Below are positions 34,254 to 47,108 of a stretch of DNA of 64,000 bases, in pieces. The notes beneath the pieces are model-generated. The model ran no database searches. It was given only the letters and a program-made list of their open reading frames with translations, and was not told the origin of the DNA. Every line of letters starts with the position of its first letter. Position 1 is the first letter of the stretch. The DNA is from Aphelocoma coerulescens (Eukaryota; Chordata; Aves; Passeriformes; Corvidae). The stretch lies in NCBI RefSeq assembly GCF_041296385.1, contig NW_027183526.1, forward strand, positions 248,001 through 312,000, written 5' to 3'. Position numbers and translations under genes: made by a program.

Positions 34254-36295
34254 GTGACGCTATGGAACCTGGTGGAACCGAGGGGCCACAGTGACACTGT
34301 GGGGCCTTTTGGAAGCAACAGGACCCTGGTGGGAAGCCACGGGATGATTAATCCTGCACGAACCTGCTCCAGGTGGGCTCCTCTCTCCCGGCTTCCACAG
34401 GTGCTGCTAGGATCCCACTCCGGCACTGGCTTGGCACGGGCTCACGGCTTCCTTTGGCAATGGCTCTGCTCCAGGATGGCATGCTGCAGAGAATGCAGGT
34501 AGATTTTGTGCTCACTCCTGGCATGCAGCTGGACAATAAAGCCTGATCCAGCCCCCCCTCAGCATATGTCCGGCTCTGGCATTGGGGCGGGGCAACTTTG
34601 GGAGCAGCCCCAGCCCTGCTCCTGCTCCCGGCTGGGCACCCAGCTGCTGGGACACAGGTGTGTCCTGATGCCACCGTCTACTCCTTTGAGAAGGGGAGGA
34701 CAGAGTGCATCAGGGAGTTTGGTGTGGCTTACATGCGGCAAGGAGAAGGTGCAGCCCCAAACTGGCTTTCACTTCTAGAACCTTTTGCTATTGCGGGAGC
34801 AGCTGCTGGAGCTTTTCAACCGAGCTGCAAGAGTGAAAAGTGTGATGGCATGTCTATCTGAGAAGGAAGGTTCGGTGCCGCAGCCTGTTGTGCACAATTT
34901 ATATGCTGATAAGAGAAGGGGGTGCTTTTGCAACGTTTTCCTTCCTGACACTTCTGTCTCTGTGAGCTTTAGCTGCTTGGACTCAGGGATACCGAAGGTA
35001 TGTGAAAGTGACTGGGATGCGAGAATCATGTTGCACAGGGAACAGGGAAGGTCAGCAAATGTTTCCTGTCCTGGCACATCTCTCAGTCTGAACTGCAGCT
35101 GCAGATGCTTCACTTCTGCCAAGGACTCTGCCACCTTGAGAGAAGGATGCGCTCTATGGAGTTGAGAAAGAAAGTGCGTCTCACTAGCTTCTTTCCTCTA
35201 CTTCATAGACAGCAAAGGGGCTATGAAAGGCAGCACTGGCTTTTTGTTCTAGGACTTCTTCTTTACAAGCAGCTGCTGGATGTTTGGAAGGGGGTTTGGG
35301 ATATGCAAAAATGAGAGGCTAAGATGGTAAGAGGGTAAGATGGAAGTCATCTGGCAAAAGCAGAGCTCACAAAAGGGCCAGCTGAGAAAGCTCTTGCTGC
35401 CTACAACTTCAACTGCACCCCTCAAAGCAGCAGCACACATGCTGCTCTCGGCACTTTCCTTCTCAGCTCTACGCACCATCCTAAGCCTTGCCTCTCCCAC
35501 ACTCAGGATCCAAAGACAACGGCACCAGGGACTGCTCACACACTAAAGGCACCAGGACAAAAGGCTCACCAGCTTGGCCTTTGCATTCCCGCTGACAGCT
35601 CCACAGCTTGAACCCAGAGAACTGCCTGCTGCCAACAGCCTTTCCAATCACTCTGAGCACCTCATGACAAGGAGTGTGGGGAATGAATCTCCAGCAGCCT
35701 CCTGCCCCAGGCTGTCCCCCGGGAGCAGCCCTGCTCCAGGCCGTGACTGCCACCTGCACAGCCAAAGGACCCAGAGCCGGTGTTACACACCACGGCTGTG
35801 CCTGGCACAGAGACACCAGTGGCCACACAAGTGGCCATGGCACTGTCCACACACAGTCCCTGCTGCTGCTCCCCCAGCCGCTGGCACCAACTCCCAGCCA
35901 CCCACTCCTAAAGCCACGGGGCCCACTGGGACACTGCGGGGGCTCGTGGAAGCCAGCGGCCATTGTGACACAGCGGGGCTGCACAGAGCCCACGGTGCTT
36001 TGTGACCCGTGGCTCCCAGGAGAGCCTTTGTGATCCTGGGGAACTACAAGGAAGCCTGGCTCCTCTGTACACCACCACAGAAGCTCAGGGGAGCCCTGGA
36101 GACCGTGCTGATGCTATTGAACCTGATGCAACCCTGCCTCCTCTGTGACACCACAGAAGCTCTTGGAGCCCTGGAGACCGTGCTGATGCTATGGAACCTG
36201 ATGCAACCCTGCCTCCACTGTGACACCACAGAAGCTCGGGGAGCTCTGCAGACCGTGGGGATGCTGGCGAAGCTGACGGAACCCTGGGCACCACA
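34254..36295 (+). repeat. Macrosatellite unit U17 (2042 bp, n=2, one-base deletion)
   Basis: Minisatellite at 36081-36231. Same markers as U13 and U15. Gene-like segment at 34779-35314. Confidence 0.97.
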
Positions 36296-38563
36296 GTGAC
36301 GCTATGGAACCTGGTGGAACCGAGGGGCCACAGTGACACTGTGGGGCCTTTTGGAAGCAACAGGACCCTGGTGGGAAGCCACGGGATGATTAATCCTGCA
36401 CGAACCTGCTCCAGGTGGGCTCCTCTCTCCCGGCTTCCACAGGTGCTGCTAGGATCCCACTCCGGCACTGGCTTGGCACGGGCTCACGGCTTCCTTTGGC
36501 AATGGCTCTGCTCCAGGATGGCATGCTGCAGAGAATGCAGGTAGATTTTGTGCTCACTCCTGGCATGCAGCTGGACAATAAAGCCTGATCCAGCCCCCCC
36601 TCAGCATATGTCCGGCTCTGGCATTGGGGCGGGGCAACTTTGGGAGCAGCCCCAGCCCTGCTCCTGCTCCCGGCTGGGCACCCAGCTGCTGGGACACAGG
36701 TGTGTCCTGATGCCACCGTCTACTCCTTTGAGAAGGGGAGGACAGAGTGCATCAGGGAGTTTGGTGTGGCTTACATGCGGCAAGGAGAAGGTGCAGCCCC
36801 AAACTGGCTTTCACTTCTAGAACCTTTTGCTATTGCGGGAGCAGCTGCTGGAGCTTTTCAACCGAGCTGCAAGAGTGAAAAGTGTGATGGCATGTCTATC
36901 TGAGAAGGAAGGTTCGGTGCCGCAGCCTGTTGTGCACAATTTATATGCTGATAAGAGAAGGGGGTGCTTTTGCAACGTTTTCCTTCCTGACACTTCTGTC
37001 TCTGTGAGCTTTAGCTGCTTGGACTCAGGGATACCGAAGGTATGTGAAAGTGACTGGGATGCGAGAATCATGTTGCACAGGGAACAGGGAAGGTCAGCAA
37101 ATGTTTCCTGTCCTGGCACATCTCTCAGTCTGAACTGCAGCTGCAGATGCTTCACTTCCGCCAAGGACTCTGCCACCTTGAGAGAAGGATGCGCTCTATG
37201 GAGTTGAGAAAGAAAGTGCGTCTCACTAGCTTCTTTCCTCTACTTCATAGACAGCAAAGGGGCTATGAAAGGCAGCACTGGCTTTTTGTTCTAGGACTTC
37301 TTCTTTACAAGCAGCTGCTGGATGTTTGGAAGGGGGTTTGGGATATGCAAAAATGAGAGGCTAAGATGGTAAGAGGGTAAGATGGAAGTCATCTGGCAAA
37401 AGCAGAGCTCACAAAAGGGCCAGCTGAGAAAGCTCTTGCTGCCTACAACTTCAACTGCACCCCTCAAAGCAGCAGCACACACGCTGCTCTCGGCACTTTC
37501 CTTCTCAGCTCTACGCACCATCCTAAGCCTTGCCTCTCCCACACTCAGGATCCAAAGACAACGGCACCAGGGACTGCTCACACACTAAAGGCACCAGGAC
37601 AAAAGGCTCACCAGCTTGGCCTTTGCATTCCCGCTGACAGCTCCACAGCTTGAACCCAGAGAACTGCCTGCTGCCAACAGCCTTTCCAATCACTCTGAGC
37701 ACCTCATGACAAGGAGTGTGGGGAATGAATCTCCAGCAGCCTCCTGCCCCAGGCTGTCCCCCGGGAGCAGCCCTGCTCCAGGCCGTGACTGCCACCTGCA
37801 CAGCCAAAGGACCCAGAGCCGGTGTTACACACCACGGCTGTGCCTGGCACAGAGACACCAGTGGCCACACAAGTGGCCATGGCACTGTCCACACACAGTC
37901 CCTGCTGCTGCTCCCCCAGCCGCTGGCACCAACTCCCAGCCACCCACTCCTAAAGCCACGGGGCCCACTGGGACACTGCGGGGGCTCGTGGAAGCCAGCG
38001 GCCATTGTGACACAGCGGGGCTGCACAGAGCCCACGGTGCTTTGTGACCCGTGGCTCCCAGGAGAGCCTTTGTGATCCTGGGGAACTACAAGGAAGCCTG
38101 GCTCCTCTGTGACACCACCACAGAAGCTCAGGGGAGCCCTGGAGACCGTGCTGATGCTATTGAACCTGATGCAACCCTGCCTCCTCTGTGACACCACAGA
38201 AGCTCTTGGAGCCCTGGAGACCGTGGTGATGCTATGGAACCTGATGCAACCCTGCCTCCTCTGTGACACCACAGAACCTCTGGGAGCCCTGGAGACCGTG
38301 CTGATGCTATGGAACCTGATGCAACCCTGCCTCCACTGTGACACCACAGAAGCTCAGGGAGCCCTGGAGACTGTGGTGATGCTATGGAACCTGATGCAAC
38401 CCTGCCTCCACTGTGACACCACAGAACCTCTGGGAGCCCTGGAGACCGTGCTGATGCTATGGAACCTGATGCAACCCTGCCTCCACTGTGACACCACAGA
38501 AGCTCGGGGAGCTCTGCAGACCGTGGGGATGCTGGCGAAGCTGACGGAACCCTGGGCACCACA
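36296..38563 (+). repeat. Macrosatellite unit U18 (2268 bp, n=5, M/C haplotype)
   Basis: Minisatellite at 38124-38499. I see no difference from U16, so the U15-U16 and U17-U18 dimers look like a recent duplication. Gene-like segment at 36821-37356. Confidence 0.97.
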
Positions 38564-40681
38564 GTGACGCTATGGAACCTGGTGGAACCGAGGGGCCACA
38601 GTGACACTGTGGGGCCTTTTGGAAGCAACAGGACCCTGGTGGGAAGCCACGGGATGATTAATCCTGCACGAACCTGCTCCAGGTGGGCTCCTCTCTCCCG
38701 GCTTCCACAGGTGCTGCTAGGATCCCACTCCGGCACTGGCTTGGCACGGGCTCACGGCTTCCTTTGGCAATGGCTCTGCTCCAGGATGGCATGCTGCAGA
38801 GAATGCAGGTAGATTTTGTGCTCACTCCTGGCATGCAGCTGGACAATAAAGCCTGATCCAGCCCCCCCTCAGCATATGTCCGGCTCTGGCATTGGGGCGG
38901 GGCAACTTTGGGAGCAGCCCCAGCCCTGCTCCTGCTCCCGGCTGGGCACCCAGCTGCTGGGACACAGGTGTGTCCTGATGCCACCGTCTACTCCTTTGAG
39001 AAGGGGAGGACAGAGTGCATCAGGGAGTTTGGTGTGGCTTACATGCGGCAAGGAGAAGGTGCAGCCCCAAACTGGCTTTCACTTCTAGAACCTTTTGCTA
39101 TTGCGGGAGCAGCTGCTGGAGCTTTTCAACCGAGCTGCAAGAGTGAAAAGTGTGATGGCATGTCTATCTGAGAAGGAAGGTTCGGTGCCGCAGCCTGTTG
39201 TGCACAATTTATATGCTGATAAGAGAAGGGGGTGCTTTTGCAACGTTTTCCTTCCTGACACTTCTGTCTCTGTGAGCTTTAGCTGCTTGGACTCAGGGGT
39301 ACCGAAGGTGTGTGAAAGTGACTGGGATGCGAGAATCATGTTGCACAGGGAACAGGGAAGGTCAGCAAATGTTTCCTGTCCTGGCACATCTCTCAGTCTG
39401 AACTGCAGCTGCAGATGCTTCACTTCCGCCAAGGACTCTGCCACCTTGAGAGAAGGATGCGCTCTATGGAGTTGAGAAAGAAAGTGCGTCTCACTAGCTT
39501 CTTTCCTCTACTTCATAGACAGCAAAGGGGCTATGAAAGGCAGCACTGGCTTTTTGTTCTAGGACTTCTTCTTTACAAGCAGCTGCTGGATGTTTGGAAG
39601 GGGGTTTGGGATATGCAAAAATGAGAGGCTAAGATGGTAAGAGGGTAAGATGGAAGTCATCTGGCAAAAGCAGAGCTCACAAAAGGGCCAGCTGAGAAAG
39701 CTCTTGCTGCCTACAACTTCAACTGCACCCCTCAAAGCAGCAGCACACACGCTGCTCTCGGCACTTTCCTTCTCAGCTCTACGCACCATCCTAAGCCTTG
39801 CCTCTCCCACACTCAGGATCCAAAGACAACGGCACCAGGGACTGCTCACACACTAAAGGCACCAGGACAAAAGGCTCACCAGCTTGGCCTTTGCATTCCC
39901 GCTGACAGCTCCACAGCTTGAACCCAGAGAACTGCCTGCTGCCAACAGCCTTTCCAATCACTCTGAGCACCTCATGACAAGGAGTGTGGGGAATGAATCT
40001 CCAGCAGCCTCCTGCCCCAGGCTGTCCCCTGGGAGCAGCCCTGCTCCAGGCCGTGACTGCCACCTGCACAGCCAAAGGACCCAGAGCCGGTGTTACACAC
40101 CACGGCTGTGCCTGGCACAGAGACACCAGTGGCCACACAAGTGGCCATGGCACTGTCCACACACAGTCCCTGCTGCTGCTCCCCCAGCCGCTGGCACCAA
40201 CTCCCAGCCACCCACTCCTAAAGCCACGGGGCCCACTGGGACACTGCGGGGGCTCGTGGAAGCCAGCGGCCATTGTGACACAGCGGGGCTGCACAGAGCC
40301 CACGGTGCTTTGTGACCCGTGGCTCCCAGGAGAGCCTTTGTGATGCTGGGGAACTACAAGGAAGCCTGGCTCCTCTGTGACACCACCACAGAAGCTCAGG
40401 GGAGCCCTGGAGACCGTGCTGATGCTATGGAACCTGATGCAACCCTGCCTCCTCTGTGACACCACAGAAGCTCTTGGAGCCCTGGAGACCGTGCTGATGC
40501 TTAGGAACCTGATGCAACCCTGCCTCCTCTGTGACACCACAGAACCTCTGGGAGCCCTGGAGACCGTGCTGATGCTATGGAACCTGATGCAACCCTGCCT
40601 CCACTGTGACACCACAGAAGCTCGGGGAGCTCTGCAGACCGTGGGGATGCTGGCGAAGCTGACGGAACCCTGGGCACCACA
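38564..40681 (+). repeat. Macrosatellite unit U19 (2118 bp, n=3, V type)
   Basis: Minisatellite at 40392-40617, with CTTAGG in the middle copy. It carries the V-type 5' markers of U1, U5 and U22 and T at 40030 (CpG transition also in U6), but an n=3 3' half, so it is a mosaic. Gene-like segment at 39089-39624. Confidence 0.97.
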
Positions 40682-42722
40682 GTGACGCTATGGAACCTGG
40701 TGGAACCGAGGGGCCACAGTGACACTGTGGGGCCTTTTGGAAGCAACAGGACCCTGGTGGGAAGCCACGGGATGATTAATCCTGCACGAACCTGCTCCAG
40801 GTGGGCTCCTCTCTCCCGGCTTCCACAGGTGCTGCTAGGATCCCACTCCGGCACTGGCTTGGCACGGGCTCACGGCTTCCTTTGGCAATGGCTCTGCTCC
40901 AGGATGGCATGCTGCAGAGAATGCAGGTAGATTTTGTGCTCACTCCTGGCATGCAGCTGGACAATAAAGCCTGATCCAGCCCCCCTCAGCATATGTCCGG
41001 CTCTGGCATTGGGGCGGGGCAACTTTGGGAGCAGCCCCAGCCCTGCTCCTGCTCCCGGCTGGGCACCCAGCTGCTGGGACACAGGTGTGTCCTGATGCCA
41101 CCGTCTACTCCTTTGAGAAGGGGAGGACAGAGTGCATCAGGGAGTTTGGTGTGGCTTACGTGCGGCAAGGAGAAGGTGCAGCCCCAAACTGGCTTTCACT
41201 TCTAGAACCTTTTGCTATTGCGGGAGCAGCTGCTGGAGCTTTTCAACCGAGCTGCAAGAGTGAAAAGTGTGATGGCATGTCTATCTGAGAAGGAAGGTTC
41301 GGTGCCGCAGCCTGTTGTGCACAATTTATATGCTGATAAGAGAAGGGGGTGCTTTTGGAACGTTTTCCTTCCTGACACTTCTGTCTCTGTGAGCTTTAGC
41401 TGCTTGGACTCAGGGATACCGAAGGTATGTGAAAGTGACTGGGATGCGAGAATCATGTTGCACAGGGAACAGGGAAGGTCAGCAAATGTTTCCTGTCCTG
41501 GCACATCTCTCAGTCTGAACTGCAGCTGCAGATGCTTCACTTCCGCCAAGGACTCTGCCACCTTGAGAGAAGGATGCGCTCTATGGAGTTGAGAAAGAAA
41601 GTGCGTCTCACTAGCTTCTTTCCTCTACTTCATAGACAGCAAAGGGGCTATGAAAGGCAGCACTGGCTTTTTGTTCTAGGACTTCTTCTTTACAAGCAGC
41701 TGCTGGATGTTTGGAAGGGGGTTTGGGATATGCAAAAATGAGAGGCTAAGATGGTAAGAGGGTAAGATGGAAGTCATCTGGCAAAAGCAGAGCTCACAAA
41801 AGGGCCAGCTGAGAAAGCTCTTGCTGCCTACAACTTCAACTGCACCCCTCAAAGCAGCAGCACACACGCTGCTCTCGGCACTTTCCTTCTCAGCTCTACG
41901 CACCATCCTAAGCCTTGCCTCTCCCACACTCAGGATCCAAAGACAACGGCACCAGGGACTGCTCACACACTAAAGGCACCAGGACAAAAGGCTCACCAGC
42001 TTGGCCTTTGCATTCCCGCTGACAGCTCCACAGCTTGAACCCAGAGAACTGCCTGCTGCCAACAGCCTTTCCAATCACTCTGAGCACCTCATGACAAGGA
42101 GTGTGGGGAATGAATCTCCAGCAGCCTCCTGCCCCAGGCTGTCCCCCGGGAGCAGCCCTGCTCCAGGCCGTGACTGCCACCTGCACAGCCAAAGGACCCA
42201 GAGCCGGTGTTACACACCACGGCTGTGCCTGGCACAGAGACACCAGTGGCCACACAAGTGGCCATGGCACTGTCCACACACAGTCCCTGCTGCTGCTCCC
42301 CCAGCCGCTGGCACCAACTCCCAGCCACCCACTCCTAAAGCCACGGGGCCCACTGGGACACTGCGGGGGCTCGTGGAAGCCAGCGGCCATTGTGACACAG
42401 CGGGGCTGCACAGAGCCCACGGTGCTTTGTGACCCGTGGCTCCCAGGAGAGCCTTTGTGATCCTGGGGAACTACAAGGAAGCCTGGCTCCTCTGTACACC
42501 ACCACAGAAGCTCAGGGGAGCCCTGGAGACCGTGCTGATGCTATTGAACCTGATGCAACCCTGCCTCCTCTGTGACACCACAGAAGCTCTTGGAGCCCTG
42601 GAGACCGTGCTGATGCTATGGAACCTGATGCAACCCTGCCTCCACTGTGACACCACAGAAGCTCGGGGAGCTCTGCAGACCGTGGGGATGCTGGCGAAGC
42701 TGACGGAACCCTGGGCACCACA
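40682..42722 (+). repeat. Macrosatellite unit U20 (2041 bp, n=2, two one-base deletions)
   Basis: Minisatellite at 42508-42658. It lacks one C of the C7 run (six Cs at 40980-40985) and also the G lost in U11, U13, U15 and U17. G at 41358 (the W marker, Cys to Trp in candidate exon 2) and private G at 41160. Gene-like segment at 41206-41741, offset one base lower than in other units. Confidence 0.97.
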
Positions 42723-44990
42723 GTGACGCTATGGAACCTGGTGGAACCGAGGGGCCACAGTGACACTGTGGGGCCTTTTGGAAGCAACAGGACCCTGGTG
42801 GGAAGCCACGGGATGATTAATCCTGCACAAACCTGCTCCAGGTGGGCTCCTCTCTCCCGGCTTCCACAGGTGCTGCTAGGATCCCACTCCGGCACTGGCT
42901 TGGCACGGGCTCACGGCTTCCTTTGGCAATGGCTCTGCTCCAGGATGGCATGCTGCAGAGAATGCAGGTAGATTTTGTGCTCACTCCTGGCATGCAGCTG
43001 GACAATAAAGCCTGATCCAGCCCCCCCTCAGCATATGTCCGGCTCTGGCATTGGGGCGGGGCAACTTTGGGAGCAGCCCCAGCCCTGCTCCTGCTCCCGG
43101 CTGGGCACCCAGCTGCTGGGACACAGGTGTGTCCTGATGCCACCGTCTACTCCTTTGAGAAGGGGAGGACAGAGTGCATCAGGGAGTTTGGTGTGGCTTA
43201 CATGCGGCAAGGAGAAGGTGCAGCCCCAAACTGGCTTTCACTTCTAGAACCTTTTGCTATTGCGGGAGCAGCTGCTGGAGCTTTTCAACCGAGCTGCAAG
43301 AGTGAAAAGTGTGATGGCATGTCTATCTGAGAAGGAAGGTTCGGTGCCGCAGCCTGTTGTGCACAATTTATATGCTGATAAGAGAAGGGGGTGCTTTTGG
43401 AACGTTTTCCTTCCTGACACTTCTGTCTCTGTGAGCTTTAGCTGCTTGGACTCAGGGATACCGAAGGTATGTGAAAGTGACTGGGATGCGAGAATCATGT
43501 TGCACAGGGAACAGGGAAGGTCAGCAAATGTTTCCTGTCCTGGCACATCTCTCAGTCTGAACTGCAGCTGCAGATGCTTCACTTCCGCCAAGGACTCTGC
43601 CACCTTGAGAGAAGGATGCGCTCTATGGAGTTGAGAAAGAAAGTGCGTCTCACTAGCTTCTTTCCTCTACTTCATAGACAGCAAAGGGGCTATGAAAGGC
43701 AGCACTGGCTTTTTGTTCTAGGACTTCTTCTTTACAAGCAGCTGCTGGATGTTTGGAAGGGGGTTTGGGATATGCAAAAATGAGAGGCTAAGATGGTAAG
43801 AGGGTAAGATGGAAGTCATCTGGCAAAAGCAGAGCTCACAAAAGGGCCAGCTGAGAAAGCTCTTGCTGCCTACAACTTCAACTGCACCCCTCAAAGCAGC
43901 AGCACACACGCTGCTCTCGGCACTTTCCTTCTCAGCTCTACGCACCATCCTAAGCCTTGCCTCTCCCACACTCAGGATCCAAAGACAACGGCACCAGGGA
44001 CTGCTCACACACTAAAGGCACCAGGACAAAAGGCTCACCAGCTTGGCCTTTGCATTCCCGCTGACAGCTCCACAGCTTGAACCCAGAGAACTGCCTGCTG
44101 CCAACAGCCTTTCCAATCACTCTGAGCACCTCATGACAAGGAGTGTGGGGAATGAATCTCCAGCAGCCTCCTGCCCCAGGCTGTCCCCCGGGAGCAGCCC
44201 TGCTCCAGGCCGTGACTGCCACCTGCACAGCCAAAGGACCCAGAGCCGGTGTTACACACCACGGCTGTGCCTGGCACAGAGACACCAGTGGCCACACAAG
44301 TGGCCATGGCACTGTCCACACACAGTCCCTGCTGCTGCTCCCCCAGCCGCTGGCACCAACTCCCAGCCACCCACTCCTAAAGCCACGGGGCCCACTGGGA
44401 CACTGCGGGGGCTCGTGGAAGCCAGCGGCCATTGTGACACAGCGGGGCTGCACAGAGCCCACGGTGCTTTGTGACCCGTGGCTCCCAGGAGAGCCTTTGT
44501 GATCCTGGGGAACTACAAGGAAGCCTGGCTCCTCTGTGACACCACCACAGAAGCTCAGGGGAGCCCTGGAGACCGTGCTGATGCTATTGAACCTGATGCA
44601 ACCCTGCCTCCTCTGTGACACCACAGAAGCTCTTGGAGCCCTGGAGACCGTGGTGATGCTATGGAACCTGATGCAACCCTGCCTCCTCTGTGACACCACA
44701 GAACCTCTGGGAGCCCTGGAGACCGTGCTGATGCTATGGAACCTGATGCAACCCTGCCTCCACTGTGACACCACAGAAGCTCAGGGAGCCCTGGAGACTG
44801 TGGTGATGCTATGGAACCTGATGCAACCCTGCCTCCACTGTGACACCACAGAACCTCTGGGAGCCCTGGAGACCGTGCTGATGCTATGGAACCTGATGCA
44901 ACCCTGCCTCCACTGTGACACCACAGAAGCTCGGGGAGCTCTGCAGACCGTGGGGATGCTGGCGAAGCTGACGGAACCCTGGGCACCACA
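42723..44990 (+). repeat. Macrosatellite unit U21 (2268 bp, n=5, M/C haplotype, W)
   Basis: Minisatellite at 44551-44926. W marker G at 43400. Private A at 42829 (CACGAAC to CACAAAC) is a CpG transition. With U20 it repeats the n=2/n=5 dimer arrangement. Gene-like segment at 43248-43783. Confidence 0.97.
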
Positions 44991-47108
44991 GTGACGCTAT
45001 GGAACCTGGTGGAACCGAGGGGCCACAGTGACACTGTGGGGCCTTTTGGAAGCAACAGGACCCTGGTGGGAAGCCACGGGATGATTAATCCTGCACGAAC
45101 CTGCTCCAGGTGGGCTCCTCTCTCCCGGCTTCCACAGGTGCTGCTAGGATCCCACTCCGGCACTGGCTTGGCACGGGCTCACGGCTTCCTTTGGCAATGG
45201 CTCTGCTCCAGGATGGCATGCTGCAGAGAATGCAGGTAGATTTTGTGCTCACTCCTGGCATGCAGCTGGACAATAAAGCCTGATCCAGCCCCCCCTCAGC
45301 ATATGTCCGGCTCTGGCATTGGGGCGGGGCAACTTTGGGAGCAGCCCCAGCCCTGCTCCTGCTCCCGGCTGGGCACCCAGCTGCTGGGACACAGGTGTGT
45401 CCTGATGCCACCGTCTACTCCTTTGAGAAGGGGAGGACAGAGTGCATCAGGGAGTTTGGTGTGGCTTACATGCGGCAAGGAGAAGGTGCAGCCCCAAACT
45501 GGCTTTCACTTCTAGAACCTTTTGCTATTGCGGGAGCAGCTGCTGGAGCTTTTCAACCGAGCTGCAAGAGTGAAAAGTGTGATGGCATGTCTATCTGAGA
45601 AGGAAGGTTCGGTGCCGCAGCCTGTTGTGCACAATTTATATGCTGATAAGAGAAGGGGGTGCTTTTGCAACGTTTTCCTTCCTGACACTTCTGTCTCTGT
45701 GAGCTTTAGCTGCTTGGACTCAGGGGTACCGAAGGTGTGTGAAAGTGACTGGGATGCGAGAATCATGTTGCACAGGGAACAGGGAAGGTCAGCAAATGTT
45801 TCCTGTCCTGGCACATCTCTCAGTCTGAACTGCAGCTGCAGATGCTTCACTTCCGCCAAGGACTCTGCCACCTTGAGAGAAGGATGCGCTCTATGGAGTT
45901 GAGAAAGAAAGTGCGTCTCACTAGCTTCTTTCCTCTACTTCATAGACAGCAAAGGGGCTATGAAAGGCAGCACTGGCTTTTTGTTCTAGGACTTCTTCTT
46001 TACAAGCAGCTGCTGGATGTTTGGAAGGGGGTTTGGGATATGCAAAAATGAGAGGCTAAGATGGTAAGAGGGTAAGATGGAAGTCATCTGGCAAAAGCAG
46101 AGCTCACAAAAGGGCCAGCTGAGAAAGCTCTTGCTGCCTACAACTTCAACTGCACCCCTCAAAGCAGCAGCACACACGCTGCTCTCGGCACTTTCCTTCT
46201 CAGCTCTACGCACCATCCTAAGCCTTGCCTCTCCCACACTCAGGATCCAAAGACAACGGCACCAGGGACTGCTCACACACTAAAGGCACCAGGACAAAAG
46301 GCTCACCAGCTTGGCCTTTGCATTCCCGCTGACAGCTCCACAGCTTGAACCCAGAGAACTGCCTGCTGCCAACAGCCTTTCCAATCACTCTGAGCACCTC
46401 ATGACAAGGAGTGTGGGGAATGAATCTCCAGCAGCCTCCTGCCCCAGGCTGTCCCCCGGGAGCAGCCCTGCTCCAGGCCGTGACTGCCACCTGCACAGCC
46501 AAAGGACCCAGAGCCGGTGTTACACACCACGGCTGTGCCTGGCACAGAGACACCAGTGGCCACACAAGTGGCCATGGCACTGTCCACACACAGTCCCTGC
46601 TGCTGCTCCCCCAGCCGCTGGCACCAACTCCCAGCCACCCACTCCTAAAGCCACGGGGCCCACTGGGACACTGCGGGGGCTCGTGGAAGCCAGCGGCCAT
46701 TGTGACACAGCGGGGCTGCACAGAGCCCACGGTGCTTTGTGACCCGTGGCTCCCAGGAGAGCCTTTGTGATGCTGGGGAACTACAAGGAAGCCTGGCTCC
46801 TCTGTGACACCACCACAGAAGCTCAGGGGAGCCCTGGAGACCGTGCTGATGCTATGGAACCTGATGCAACCCTGCCTCCTCTGTGACACCACAGAAGCTC
46901 TTGGAGCCCTGGAGACCGTGCTGATGCTATGGAACCTGATGCAACCCTGCCTCCTCTGTGACACCACAGAACCTCTGGGAGCCCTGGAGACCGTGCTGAT
47001 GCTATGGAACCTGATGCAACCCTGCCTCCACTGTGACACCACAGAAGCTCGGGGAGCTCTGCAGACCGTGGGGATGCTGGCGAAGCTGACGGAACCCTGG
47101 GCACCACA
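44991..47108 (+). repeat. Macrosatellite unit U22 (2118 bp, n=3, V type)
   Basis: Minisatellite at 46819-47044, all three copies with CTATGG (no CTTAGG). V-type markers in the gene-like segment, 45516-46051. Like U5 and U19 it directly follows an n=5 unit. Confidence 0.97.

Larger units (their letters stand above)
21323..38563 (+). repeat. Higher-order dimer array, four copies of ~4.31 kb (U11-U18)
   Basis: Units alternate n=2 with a one-base deletion (2042 bp) and n=5 (2268-2269 bp), giving periods of 4311, 4310, 4310 and 4310 bp. U13, U15 and U17 share two extra CpG transitions that U11 lacks, so the last three dimers are younger than the first. U16 and U18 carry the M/C haplotype while U12 and U14 carry R/G. 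A fifth, diverged dimer is U20-U21 (40682-44990). Confidence 0.85.
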
